Below are positions 55,542 to 62,120 of a DNA stretch of 62,120 bases, piece by piece. Origin of the DNA: an uncultured Coprococcus sp. (lineage in GTDB: Bacteria; Bacillota; Clostridia; Lachnospirales; Lachnospiraceae); the NCBI GenBank assembly GCA_934247115.1, contig CAKQIY010000013.1, forward strand, positions 1 through 62,120. The letters are read 5' to 3'. The translations under genes were made by a program, and so were the position numbers. Below the pieces are notes generated by a model. That model made no database searches, was not told the origin of the DNA, and saw only the letters and a program-made list of their open reading frames with translations. Within the stretch, counting starts at the first letter, position 1. The number at the start of each line of letters is the position of its first letter.

Positions 55542-55991
55542 ATGAAGCAGAAGAGACAGGCAATGATATTGTCCATCATAGAGCAATACGATATAGAGAC
55601 GCAGGATGAACTGCTGGAGAAGCTGGCTGAGGCCGGATTTTCCACCACGCAGGCCACCATATCCAGGGATATAAGAGAGATCAATCTGACCAAGGTGGCA
55701 GTGGCAGGCGGCAGACAGAAGTATACACTGGGCAAGGCTGCGGGACACGAGTCCCTGGAATCCTACAGGAAAGTGCTTGGAGCCGGCATACTGTCCATGG
55801 TTCCCGCGGAGAACCTGATAGTGATCAAGACCGTGTCGGGTATGGCCATGGCTGTGGCAGCGGCCCTTGACAATGTAGAGATAAATGGACTTCTCGGCAG
55901 CATAGCCGGTGATGATACCATCTTCCTTGCAGTCAGAAGCCGTGAGATGACAGCTTCGGTGATGAAGACCATAGATAAGCTGCAGAGATAA
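55542..55991 (+). CDS. argR: Arginine repressor ArgR
   Basis: A 149-residue ArgR. The N-terminal winged helix (KQKRQAMILSIIEQYDI, FSTTQATISRDIREINL) binds DNA, and the C-terminal oligomerisation and arginine-binding domain contains GDDTIFLAVRS. The ATG at 55542 follows GGGGGAAAA and gives a normal N terminus; the in-frame extension into nadK is rejected. In Firmicutes this copy, placed before recN, controls arginine metabolism genes elsewhere. Confidence 0.95.
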   Translation: MKQKRQAMILSIIEQYDIETQDELLEKLAEAGFSTTQATISRDIREINLTKVAVAGGRQKYTLGKAAGHESLESYRKVLGAGILSMVPAENLIVIKTVSGMAMAVAAALDNVEINGLLGSIAGDDTIFLAVRSREMTASVMKTIDKLQR

Positions 55992-56003
55992 TCGGGAGGG
56001 AAA

Positions 56004-57689
56004 ATGCTACTTAACGTACATATAAAGAATATCGCACTTATAGATGATGCAAATGTTGATTTTACAGACAATCTGAATATCCTCACCGGAGAGACCGGCG
56101 CAGGTAAGTCCATCATCATGGGTGCTTTGAAGATAGGAATGGGAGATAAGCTTCCCAAGGATATAGTGAGGGAGCCGGACAAGGAGGGACTATGCCAGTT
56201 GTTGTTCGTTGTGGATGATGAACAGGTTCTGGCCCAGCTTGCGGAGCTCGGAGTCACTCCGTCAGAGGATGGAGAACTGCTTATCACCAGACGTATCATG
56301 AATTCAAGAACAGTAAATACGATCAATGATATGACGGTCACAGCAGCCAGATTGAAGGAGGTATCAGCCCTTCTGGTTGATATGCATACACAGCATCAGC
56401 AGCAGACACTTCTCAAGAAGGCGGAGCACATGAAGCTGCTTGACAGATTTGGCAAGGAATCTATAGATCCCCTCAGGGAACGTGTGGAGCAGTGCTACAG
56501 AGAGTATTCTGAGCTGAAGAGAGAACAGGACGAACTCACCATGGACGATGCGGAGCGAAGCAGAAAAGCGGAGTTCCTCAAGTATCAGATAGCAGAGATA
56601 GAGTCAGCGGCACTGAAGGATGGCGAGGATGATGATGTCGAGCGTCAGTATAACAGGATGGTGAATTCACGTGATATAGTGGCAGCTGCGTCAGAGGTAT
56701 ACGGTGTGACAGGATATGAGGCCGCGGCATCTGCGGGCAATGAGATAGGCAGGGTTCTTGGCACCATGAAGGGAATCCGTGAGCTTGACAGTGAGATACA
56801 GGGGCTGTATGACCAGCTTGAGAATATCGACGCGTTGCTCAACGATTTCAATGTGGATCTGAATAATTATATGCAGAGCATGGACTTTGACGACTCAGAG
56901 TTCAGAAGTGTTGAGACCAGGCTCGACACGATCAATGATATAAAGGGAAAATATGGAAGCACGATAGCAGAGGTCAATGAATATCTTGAGCAGAGCAAGG
57001 CTGAGTACGAGAGGCTTTCGGAGTACGATGAATATATTGCTGAGCTTTCAGGAAGAATAAAGAAGGCAGAGCAGAGTATGATGTCGGCAGCAGAGGCACT
57101 TTCGGCGGAACGTCAGAAGCAGGCACAGATCCTGTGCAGTGATATCAGGGACGCACTTGCCGATCTGAGCTTCATGGAAGTCCGTTTCGATATGGTATTT
57201 GACAGACTGTCACAGTGTACTGCAAATGGTATCGACGATTGTTATTTTGTCATTTCGACAAATGTTGGCGAGAAGCTTCGTCCTCTATATGATGTGGCAT
57301 CCGGCGGAGAATTATCCAGGATCATGCTTGCCATCAAGTCGTGCATGGCGCAGGAGGACAATATAGGCACACTCGTATTCGATGAGATAGACGTGGGTAT
57401 AAGCGGACGTGCAGCGCAGAAGGTCGCTGAAAAAATGGCACTTATTTCCAGAAGCCATCAGGTCATCAGCATCACCCATCTTCCGCAGATCGCAGCCATG
57501 GCCGACAGCCATTATCTCATAGAGAAGTCCGCCGATTCAGGCAAGACTGTGACGAAGATCGTCAGACTCTCAGAGGCGGAATCAGTCACAGAGATAGCGC
57601 GACTCCTGGGCGGAGCAAGCATCACCGACGCCGTCATGAGCAATGCCCTTGAGATGAAACAAATGGCAGAAAAGACAAAAAAATACTGA
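56004..57689 (+). CDS. recN: DNA repair protein RecN
   Basis: A 561-residue SMC-like ATPase. The N-terminal half begins LLNVHIKNIALIDDANVDF with Walker A GETGAGKSIIMGA. A coiled-coil arm (about 155-375) separates it from the C-terminal half, with the signature ASGGELSRIMLAIKS and Walker B LVFDEIDVGISG. RecN acts early at double-strand breaks. The last 54 coding bases (57636-57689) are repeated exactly 2044 bases downstream, beyond an inserted toxin-antitoxin pair. The length and C terminus are normal, so this copy is functional. Confidence 0.97.
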   Translation: MLLNVHIKNIALIDDANVDFTDNLNILTGETGAGKSIIMGALKIGMGDKLPKDIVREPDKEGLCQLLFVVDDEQVLAQLAELGVTPSEDGELLITRRIMNSRTVNTINDMTVTAARLKEVSALLVDMHTQHQQQTLLKKAEHMKLLDRFGKESIDPLRERVEQCYREYSELKREQDELTMDDAERSRKAEFLKYQIAEIESAALKDGEDDDVERQYNRMVNSRDIVAAASEVYGVTGYEAAASAGNEIGRVLGTMKGIRELDSEIQGLYDQLENIDALLNDFNVDLNNYMQSMDFDDSEFRSVETRLDTINDIKGKYGSTIAEVNEYLEQSKAEYERLSEYDEYIAELSGRIKKAEQSMMSAAEALSAERQKQAQILCSDIRDALADLSFMEVRFDMVFDRLSQCTANGIDDCYFVISTNVGEKLRPLYDVASGGELSRIMLAIKSCMAQEDNIGTLVFDEIDVGISGRAAQKVAEKMALISRSHQVISITHLPQIAAMADSHYLIEKSADSGKTVTKIVRLSEAESVTEIARLLGGASITDAVMSNALEMKQMAEKTKKY

Positions 57690-57749
57690 TATAAAGTTAT
57701 CCGTAACACAACATACTAAGAGTAATAGCCGAGGCTGTTACTCTTTTTT
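57636..57749 (+). repeat. Left 114-bp perfect direct repeat (recN 3-prime end plus terminator)
   Basis: Bases 57636-57749 are identical to 59680-59793. The repeat starts at an ATGAGC inside recN, covers its last 18 codons including the stop, and ends in the T tract of the recN terminator. The bases outside differ on both sides. The two copies bracket the AbiE-type gene pair. Confidence 0.97.
57718..57749 (+). terminator. recN terminator (first copy)
   Basis: AAGAGTAATAGCC (57718-57730) pairs with GGCTGTTACTCTT (57733-57745), with one G-U pair, followed by T to 57749. It is part of the 114-bp repeat. Confidence 0.9.
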
Positions 57750-57764
57750 GCAATTTTCTAATGG

Positions 57765-57793
57765 TTGACTAACGTAAGTTTCACTGATATAAT
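57765..57793 (+). promoter_or_regulatory. Promoter of the abiEi-abiEii operon
   Basis: TTGACT (57765-57770), 17-base spacer, TATAAT (57788-57793) with an extended TG two bases before. It is near consensus and overlaps the repeats described next. Confidence 0.85.
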
Positions 57794-57815
57794 AAGTTTC
57801 ACTAATTGAGTGAAA
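57776..57815 (+). promoter_or_regulatory. Candidate AbiEi operator repeats
   Basis: AAGTTTCACT occurs at 57776-57785 and again at 57794-57803, 18 bases apart on either side of the -10. The second copy forms a palindrome TTTCACT-5-AGTGAAA (57797-57815). In streptococcal AbiE the antitoxin AbiEi represses its own promoter by binding repeats there, so this is a natural candidate site. Confidence 0.6.
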
Positions 57816-57827
57816 GTGGTGGAAACA

Positions 57828-58850
57828 ATGAAAAATCAGAAAAGTGGATTTGATTATCTTACAAAGAAATTTTTGCAACTTCCAAATATTGAGAAAATTG
57901 AATATATAATGAAAACAGAAAAAGGTTTTATCTGTTCAGTAGAAATGAGTGATGGATATGAATTCAAAATAAATGCATATGTAATTTTGCGTGCTTTTCC
58001 ATCTGATGTCATGCAATTGATAGACAAACAGGACAAAAGAGAAGGTGTTAGTGTGATTATTTCTCCATATATATCAGATCGCACAGCTCTGATATGTAGA
58101 GAGAATAGTATGGGGTATTTTGATTATGCAGGTAATTGCTGGTTTGTGGGACATTCACTATATATGTTTGAAAAAGGAAACAGTAATCCACAGCCTAAAG
58201 AATACAAGGCTATCTCTGTGTTTGAACAATCATCTGTTGTGTCATCAGTAATTTTACGTGAGCTGTTTGTGGATGTAAGTAAAAAATGGAGAATAAAGAG
58301 CCTGGCTGAAAGTGCGAAATGCAGTATTGGACAGGTTTCCAAGGTGGTGAACTATCTGGCAGATAATGCATGGGTTGAGAAGACTGCTGATGGTTACGTG
58401 CTTGCAGATCCGGAATCCTTGCTAAAAGCCTGGAGTGACGTATATGGAAAACAGAAAATGCAGTCATATTCCTGCTATAGTCTGGATAACATTACAGTTA
58501 TAGAAAATAAGCTGGGCTTCCTTAAGAATGAGATGGGGATACAGAGTTATCTTACGGGGCTGGCAGGTGGAGTGCGTTATGCTCCGGTTGTCAGGTATAA
58601 CAAAGTGTATATGTATATATCACCAGAGGATATTCAGGAATCCATTGATTATTTAGGAATGAAAGAAGTTGAGAGTGGAGCAAATGTTGTGATTTTTCCA
58701 TTGGAAAACGATTCATACATAATAGATAGCAGGATAATCAATGGGACCATGGTAGTTTCACCGGTTCAGGTATATCTGGATAGTATGCAGTTAAAGGCAC
58801 GAGGGGAAGAAATGGCAGAAGCTGTTTTGAGAAAGGAAATAATAAAATGA
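57828..58850 (+). CDS. AbiEi-like antitoxin / transcriptional repressor
   Basis: A 340-residue protein resembling the type IV antitoxin family AbiEi. It has a central winged-helix segment (about 154-190, WRIKSLAESAKCSIGQVSKV) and the family-typical C terminus VVSPVQVYLDSMQLKARGEE. AbiEi proteins repress the operon and counter AbiEii without direct binding. An N-terminal region of about 140 residues (DYLTKKFLQLPNIEKIEYIM) is not identified. I start at ATG 57828 with GGTGG upstream; an in-frame GTG at 57810 falls in the operator palindrome. Its end overlaps the next gene by four bases (ATGA). Confidence 0.78.
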   Translation: MKNQKSGFDYLTKKFLQLPNIEKIEYIMKTEKGFICSVEMSDGYEFKINAYVILRAFPSDVMQLIDKQDKREGVSVIISPYISDRTALICRENSMGYFDYAGNCWFVGHSLYMFEKGNSNPQPKEYKAISVFEQSSVVSSVILRELFVDVSKKWRIKSLAESAKCSIGQVSKVVNYLADNAWVEKTADGYVLADPESLLKAWSDVYGKQKMQSYSCYSLDNITVIENKLGFLKNEMGIQSYLTGLAGGVRYAPVVRYNKVYMYISPEDIQESIDYLGMKEVESGANVVIFPLENDSYIIDSRIINGTMVVSPVQVYLDSMQLKARGEEMAEAVLRKEIIK

Positions 58851-59677
58851 TACAGGATGAGGATCTGAAAAGCATTGTTGACTACACTGAGGGTCAAAGG
58901 GATGCAGCGCATAGAGTTTTAATAGAACTGGTAAATATTTTTAGCGAATATGAAGAGGAGATTCGGATTGTCGGCGGATGGGTTCCAGATCTGATGTTTC
59001 CGGGAGAAGGCCATGTTGGAAGTGTAGATGTGGACATTTTGATTAATCATTTGACACTGGAGGATGAGGGATATCGCAATATGGCAAGAATTTTGAAAAA
59101 GTGTGGCTATATAGAGCATCCGGATAAATACTTTTCTTTTATTAAAAAGGTAGATATAAAAGGTGTTGTTTATGATGTTGATGTTGATATCCTTGCAGGA
59201 ATGTATGGAGGCACACCGCCTAAAAGAAGAAGTCAGCATGTACAGGGTATAAAGGCACTAAAAGCGACAGGCGGCAATTTTGCCTTTGCTTTTCCCGCCC
59301 AGAAGATCTGTATCGAGGCAGAACGTACAGATGGGGCAATTGATGTGGCAAATGTCAATGTTATCGCTGTAGTTCCATACATAATTATGAAAGTTGCGGC
59401 CATGGGACGTGGAAAAGCGAAAGATGCATATGATGTATATTTTATTATTAAACATTATGACGGAGGTGCAAAAGCATTAGCTGATGAATTTAGAGATGTA
59501 CGGGATAAAAAAATCGTTATGGATATGAAAGAAAAACTGTCAGGTAAATTCGCTTCGCCGGAACATGCCGGACCAAGAGATGTATCTGATTTTCTTGATC
59601 TGGATGATGATGAAGAAAAAGAAATGATAAAACGTGATGCGTATGAGCAGATACATGCATTACTGGATTTGATATAA
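58847..59677 (+). CDS. AbiEii-like nucleotidyltransferase toxin
   Basis: A 276-residue nucleotidyltransferase. The fold signature is present: GGW near 42-44 (IVGGWVPDLMF), the paired acidic residues in GSVDVDILI near 60-66, and a third acidic strand VVYDVDVDILAG near 105-115. The conserved lysine/aspartate segment MGRGKAKDAYDVYFIIKHY follows near 195. AbiEii-type toxins use nucleotides (GTP for the lactococcal/streptococcal type) and stop growth when unopposed, giving phage resistance. Its pairing with an AbiEi-like gene supports this role; catalytic specificity cannot be read from sequence. Confidence 0.78.
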   Translation: MIQDEDLKSIVDYTEGQRDAAHRVLIELVNIFSEYEEEIRIVGGWVPDLMFPGEGHVGSVDVDILINHLTLEDEGYRNMARILKKCGYIEHPDKYFSFIKKVDIKGVVYDVDVDILAGMYGGTPPKRRSQHVQGIKALKATGGNFAFAFPAQKICIEAERTDGAIDVANVNVIAVVPYIIMKVAAMGRGKAKDAYDVYFIIKHYDGGAKALADEFRDVRDKKIVMDMKEKLSGKFASPEHAGPRDVSDFLDLDDDEEKEMIKRDAYEQIHALLDLI

Positions 59678-59679
59678 AT

Positions 59680-59733
59680 ATGAGCAATGCCCTTGAGATG
59701 AAACAAATGGCAGAAAAGACAAAAAAATACTGA
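59680..59733 (+). pseudogene. recN: Duplicated last 18 codons of recN
   Basis: This fragment is identical to the recN coding end at 57636-57689, including the TGA stop. It has no upstream recN sequence and begins three bases after the toxin gene stop codon (59677). It cannot be a gene of its own. Confidence 0.95.
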
Positions 59734-59793
59734 TATAAAGTTATCCGTAACACAACATACTAAGAGTAATAGCCGAGGCTGTTACTCTTTTTT
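59680..59793 (+). repeat. Right 114-bp perfect direct repeat (recN 3-prime end plus terminator)
   Basis: Identical to 57636-57749. It places a second recN terminator after the toxin gene and restores the original upstream sequence of spoIVB. Confidence 0.97.
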
Positions 59794-59794
59794 T
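59762..59794 (+). terminator. Second copy of the recN terminator, ending the toxin-antitoxin operon
   Basis: The same 13-bp stem as at 57718-57745, followed here by seven T residues (59788-59794). Confidence 0.9.
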
Positions 59795-59830
59795 AATGGC
59801 CTGGTGTTCAAAAATCAGGAGGAATGGATT

Positions 59831-60976
59831 ATGAAAAGATATAAGAATGTGATCATATGGGTAGTTGTGGCGGATCTGTTGCTCCTTGTTGTGCTGTTGG
59901 CATTGTGTATTATAGCTGATAAACATAAGCTGATAAAAGGCTTTGATGGAAGTGAAGATAGTATTGTAAGGGAAATAGACAGGACAAGTCTGACGATGGA
60001 TGATCAGGCGGGAACAGATATATCAAAACGGGGAGAATTCGGAAGTGATATATATGACAGGTTAGTGGTCCCATCAGGGGAGGCTATGGGAATATATATG
60101 AAAACAGACGGGGTTATGGTCGTCGATGTGTGTAGTTATAAGAATGAGGAAGGTGTGTCATGTTGTCCGGTAAAGGACATCTTACAGACAGGGGATTATA
60201 TCATAAGCATAGACGGGACACCGATATCCAAGAGATCAGAAATGCTCTCAGTGGTGGCTGGAAGTGAGGGTGCCGATATGGAGATTGAGTATATCAGGGA
60301 TGGCGAGACAAATAGTGCGATCGTGACACCTCAGAAAAATGAGAATGAAAATTACCTGCTAGGAGCCTGGGTAAAGGATGACGTATCAGGAATTGGCACA
60401 ATAACATTCATAGACGGCACAAGCTTTATGGCACTTGGACATAGTGTATCAGATGTGGACACAGGTCTGATGATGAGATGCAGTACGGGTGGAGTATACA
60501 CTACAAGCATAACCAATATAAGCAAGTCGTATTCTGAGCAGCCGGGACGCCTCCAGGGAAATATTGCATACAGAAGGGCTCTTGTCGGAATAATTGATGG
60601 CAACAGTGCAAGCGGGATATATGGGCATCTTGATAAGAATTATTGTGATGCGAAATACAGTGATGCAGAGCATATGTATATAGCCAGAGGCTCAGAAACC
60701 CAGATGAACACTGCATATATATATTCCAGAATGAGTGGTGAACTCAGAAAATATGAGATTGAGATAGAAGAAATAGATAGTGTATCTGATGATAAGAATA
60801 TTGAATTCCATGTAACAGATGAAGAACTGCTCGACCTTACAGGCGGTGTGGTGCAGGGAATGTCCGGATCCCCAATTATACAGAATGGCAAGATCATAGG
60901 CGCGGTAACTCATGTGTTTGTCGATGACCCAACGAGGGGGTATGGAATATTTATTGAGAACATGCTGGAGGAGTGA
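59831..60976 (+). CDS. spoIVB: SpoIVB serine peptidase (family S55)
   Basis: A 381-residue protein. It has an N-terminal membrane anchor (about 8-30, IIWVVVADLLLLVVLLALCI), a PDZ domain (about 90-165, with ILQTGDYIISIDGTPISK) and an S55 peptidase domain. The catalytic His is about 204 (MALGHSVSD) and Ser about 345 (GMSGSPIIQNGKI). In Bacillus SpoIVB is made in the forespore and triggers pro-SigK processing. ATG 59831 follows AGGAGG; an earlier GTG is rejected. It normally follows recN directly; here the AbiE cassette intervenes. spo0A, its usual downstream neighbour, does not follow. Confidence 0.95.
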   Translation: MKRYKNVIIWVVVADLLLLVVLLALCIIADKHKLIKGFDGSEDSIVREIDRTSLTMDDQAGTDISKRGEFGSDIYDRLVVPSGEAMGIYMKTDGVMVVDVCSYKNEEGVSCCPVKDILQTGDYIISIDGTPISKRSEMLSVVAGSEGADMEIEYIRDGETNSAIVTPQKNENENYLLGAWVKDDVSGIGTITFIDGTSFMALGHSVSDVDTGLMMRCSTGGVYTTSITNISKSYSEQPGRLQGNIAYRRALVGIIDGNSASGIYGHLDKNYCDAKYSDAEHMYIARGSETQMNTAYIYSRMSGELRKYEIEIEEIDSVSDDKNIEFHVTDEELLDLTGGVVQGMSGSPIIQNGKIIGAVTHVFVDDPTRGYGIFIENMLEE

Positions 60977-61583
60977 GGGAAGGTTGTAGAGAGAGGGTAT
61001 TGCGTGTGAAGGTCTGATAAGTGGCGTGAGGAAAGTTGCTGGTAATGGGTGGTTGTTGCTAGGTTATATTTGTCATTTGAGGAGCATAAATGTGAAGATT
61101 TATATATAATGGCATTGAGGCTTGGGTGAATATCCATAATGGTATGTGCATAACGATATGTTGCTTTTGGGGGGAGGAAACTCTTGTGAGGTGCATAAAA
61201 TTATCACCATTTGCTGAATAAAGGGCAAAAATGTACAAGGAATTCTAATTTTGTATATTAAAAAGGGATATAAAATGGTTGGAGAGAATTCTGTGGCAAA
61301 ATTTCATGGGAATCTCAATAAAGGCAAAAACTATATGTTATTCAAAGTGTGCCAGGTGAGTCTGTGAAGTAAGTTCCTTTGCTATTTTATTTGCAGGCTA
61401 ATTTTGTAGAAGAAAGAATTTTATAAATATCACTAAATTATAAGCAATACTCAAAACGATTGAATTAACACACAAATGTATATACAATTTGTATAGTTTT
61501 ATAAATTATATATAAAATAACGAATATTCACTTGAAAATTCCTTCGGTAATGTTATACTCTCATCAAAAACATAAACGAGGTG
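60977..61583. other. AT-rich interval without a recognised gene after spoIVB
   Basis: About 600 bases. It contains a promoter near its right end (61532-61559). A 30-codon ORF at 61275-61367 (MVGENSVAKFHGNLNKGKNY at its start) is preceded by AAAGGG but resembles nothing I know. No terminator hairpin is evident directly after spoIVB. Composition changes sharply from the coding region, and the expected spo0A gene is not here. Confidence 0.65.
61532..61559 (+). promoter_or_regulatory. Promoter of the truncated small gene
   Basis: TTGAAA (61532-61537), 16-base spacer, TATACT (61554-61559) with TG in the extended -10 position, about 40 bases before the ATG at 61600. Confidence 0.65.
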
Positions 61584-61599
61584 ATGGGTTATAGAAGAA

Positions 61600-61833
61600 A
61601 TGATGAAACTGAGAAGCCGGCAGTTGGAAGATAAGCTGGCTGATCTGGATACGAGGATCAGTAAGCTGCCGCAGGGAAACTTGTATGTTACGCACAGTGG
61701 CAAATACATCAGATGGTATCTTGCCAGGGATGGACAAAAGACATATATACCTAAGGGAGACAAGTCATTTGCGCAGGTCATGGCGCAGAAGAAATATCTT
61801 GAAATAAGGCTACCGCAATCCCACTGGCTTTAG
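61600..61833 (+). pseudogene. N-terminal fragment of a Lachnospiraceae-type protein, cut by an IS element
   Basis: A 77-residue reading frame. The first 72 or so residues (helix SRQLEDKLADLDTRISKLP, then GNLYVTHSGKYIRWYLAR, TYIPKGDKSFAQVMAQKKYL) look like the start of a longer protein of unknown function that I associate with Lachnospiraceae genomes. The last codons run into the hairpin end of an IS200/IS605-type element and stop there. GGTGATGGG lies 11 bases before the ATG. I read it as a truncated gene, but a naturally short protein cannot be excluded. Confidence 0.6.
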
Positions 61834-62120
61834 ACGGTGGGTTAAGGTAGCCCAAAATCAGAAATTATTGTATACTCATGGAATGGGAACCTGGAAATCT
61901 AAAAACAGACACAAATACCTATTACAATATCACATTATTTTCGTCTGTAAATACAGGAAGAAATTACTGGTTTCGAGACAGATATCAGATGATATAAAGC
62001 AGTTTTCATATGAGATATGTCAAAGACACAGTGTTATTATCAGATATATGGAAAAGATATCCCCAATATTTACGAAAACAATTTTGGAAAGAACATACCT
62101 TTTGGACAGATGGATATTTT
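61808..62120 (+). mobile_element. Left end of an IS200/IS605-family element (continues past the window)
   Basis: The subterminal hairpin GGCTACC (61808-61814) with GGTAGCC (61846-61852), with CCCAC/GTGGG (61820-61824, 61837-61841) inside, is the imperfect-palindrome type recognised by single-strand Y1 transposases. A tnpA-like frame starts 30 bases downstream. The exact left boundary and target tetranucleotide cannot be fixed without an empty site. The right end is outside the window. Confidence 0.8.
61883..62120 (+). pseudogene. tnpA: IS200/IS605 TnpA transposase with an internal deletion
   Basis: From ATG 61883 the frame reads MGTWKSKNRHKYLLQYHIIF and VCKYRKKLLVSRQISDDIKQ, then ICQRHSVIIRYME: the N-terminal half of a Y1 transposase. 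The expected His-hydrophobe-His (HUH) segment that should follow is missing. Immediately after, a shifted frame (from 62046) reads WKRYPQYLRKQFWKEHTFWT, the C-terminal region expected about 35-40 residues later. The junction lies at ATATGGA, a sequence that would occur at both ends of the lost segment, so the deletion probably arose by slippage between short repeats. The element could move only with a transposase supplied in trans. Confidence 0.78.

Larger units (their letters stand above)
57750..59679 (+). mobile_element. AbiE-type toxin-antitoxin cassette inserted between recN and spoIVB
   Basis: These 1930 bases lie between two perfect 114-bp repeats of the recN end. They carry their own promoter, a candidate operator, and two overlapping genes (AbiEi-like and AbiEii-like) and nothing else. 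The DNA is visibly more AT-rich than recN or nadK. No recombinase is encoded. The cassette is best explained as acquired DNA whose insertion duplicated, or brought along, the recN 3-prime end, leaving recN and the spoIVB upstream region both intact. Confidence 0.75.

Noticed and set aside
57750..59679. Conventional integrative element or transposon carrying the AbiE pair
   Set aside because: There is no recombinase, no terminal inverted repeat and no short target duplication. The only boundary feature is the 114-bp recN-end repeat.
61275..61367. 30-codon ORF after spoIVB
   Set aside because: It has a weak AAAGGG site but no recognisable similarity and lies in AT-rich sequence without a clear promoter of its own; mentioned only within the interval description.
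60977..61560. Remnant of spo0A downstream of spoIVB
   Set aside because: I checked for receiver-domain and Spo0A-box-binding helix motifs in this stretch and saw none; the gene is simply not in the window.
1..62120. tRNA or rRNA genes and CRISPR arrays
   Set aside because: No cloverleaf-like T-loop plus acceptor combinations, rRNA signatures or regularly spaced repeats with unique spacers were seen; the only tandem repeat has two copies (1682-1753).

Overview
The window looks like chromosomal DNA of a spore-forming, Gram-positive gut anaerobe of the class Clostridia, most probably a Lachnospiraceae member (a Coprococcus-like genome is my guess from gene content, not a demonstrated identity). 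The reasons are the Firmicutes heat-shock order lepA-hemW-hrcA-grpE-dnaK-dnaJ-prmA-rsmE with a CIRCE operator, a complete spoIIIAA-AH operon, sigK and spoIVB, an RNase J, IreB and YlbF, and AGGAGG-type ribosome binding sites. Almost every gene lies on the plus strand. The exceptions are a small HPr-like gene and sigK.

Layout. 1-8.8 kb: end of lepA, hemW, a gene-free stretch with tandem and inverted repeats, then the CIRCE-controlled heat-shock operon running into two ribosome-modification methyltransferases. 8.8-13.1 kb: cysteine desulfurase plus ThiI (4-thiouridine in tRNA), a minus-strand HPr-like protein without the catalytic histidine, and MtaB. 13.1-18.6 kb: ireB-ruvX-DUF1292, RNase J, YlbF, a short MltG-like protein, and the tRNA U34 modification pair TrmR/TrhP. 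18.6-19.25 kb: sigK on the minus strand.

19.5-39.6 kb is a large type IV pilus locus: PilB, PilT, PilC, the major pilin, a PilM-PilN fusion, a PilO-like protein, three further class III prepilins, a 979-residue PilX-like protein and a secreted 2117-residue protein. The last is the best candidate for a tip adhesin or pilus-associated surface protein. No prepilin peptidase is present in the window. A 486-base gene-free leader with several hairpins precedes pilM.

39.7-57.7 kb returns to conserved genes: an AroE-AroK fusion, an M24 peptidase, EF-P, the spoIIIA operon (engulfment-stage channel), Asp23, NusB, exonuclease VII, IspA, Dxs, TlyA, NadK, ArgR and RecN. Between tlyA and nadK lies a roughly 200-base, very strongly self-complementary element with no ORF that I cannot assign to a known RNA.

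57.6-59.8 kb is the most striking region. An AT-rich AbiEi/AbiEii-type toxin-antitoxin pair sits between recN and spoIVB and is bounded by a perfect 114-bp direct repeat made of the last 54 bases of recN plus its terminator. Both neighbours therefore remain complete, and a single recombination would delete the cassette exactly. spoIVB follows. The expected next gene, spo0A, is not in the window. Instead there is AT-rich sequence, a truncated small gene, and the left end of an IS200/IS605-type element whose tnpA has lost its HUH motif region through a deletion at a short repeat.
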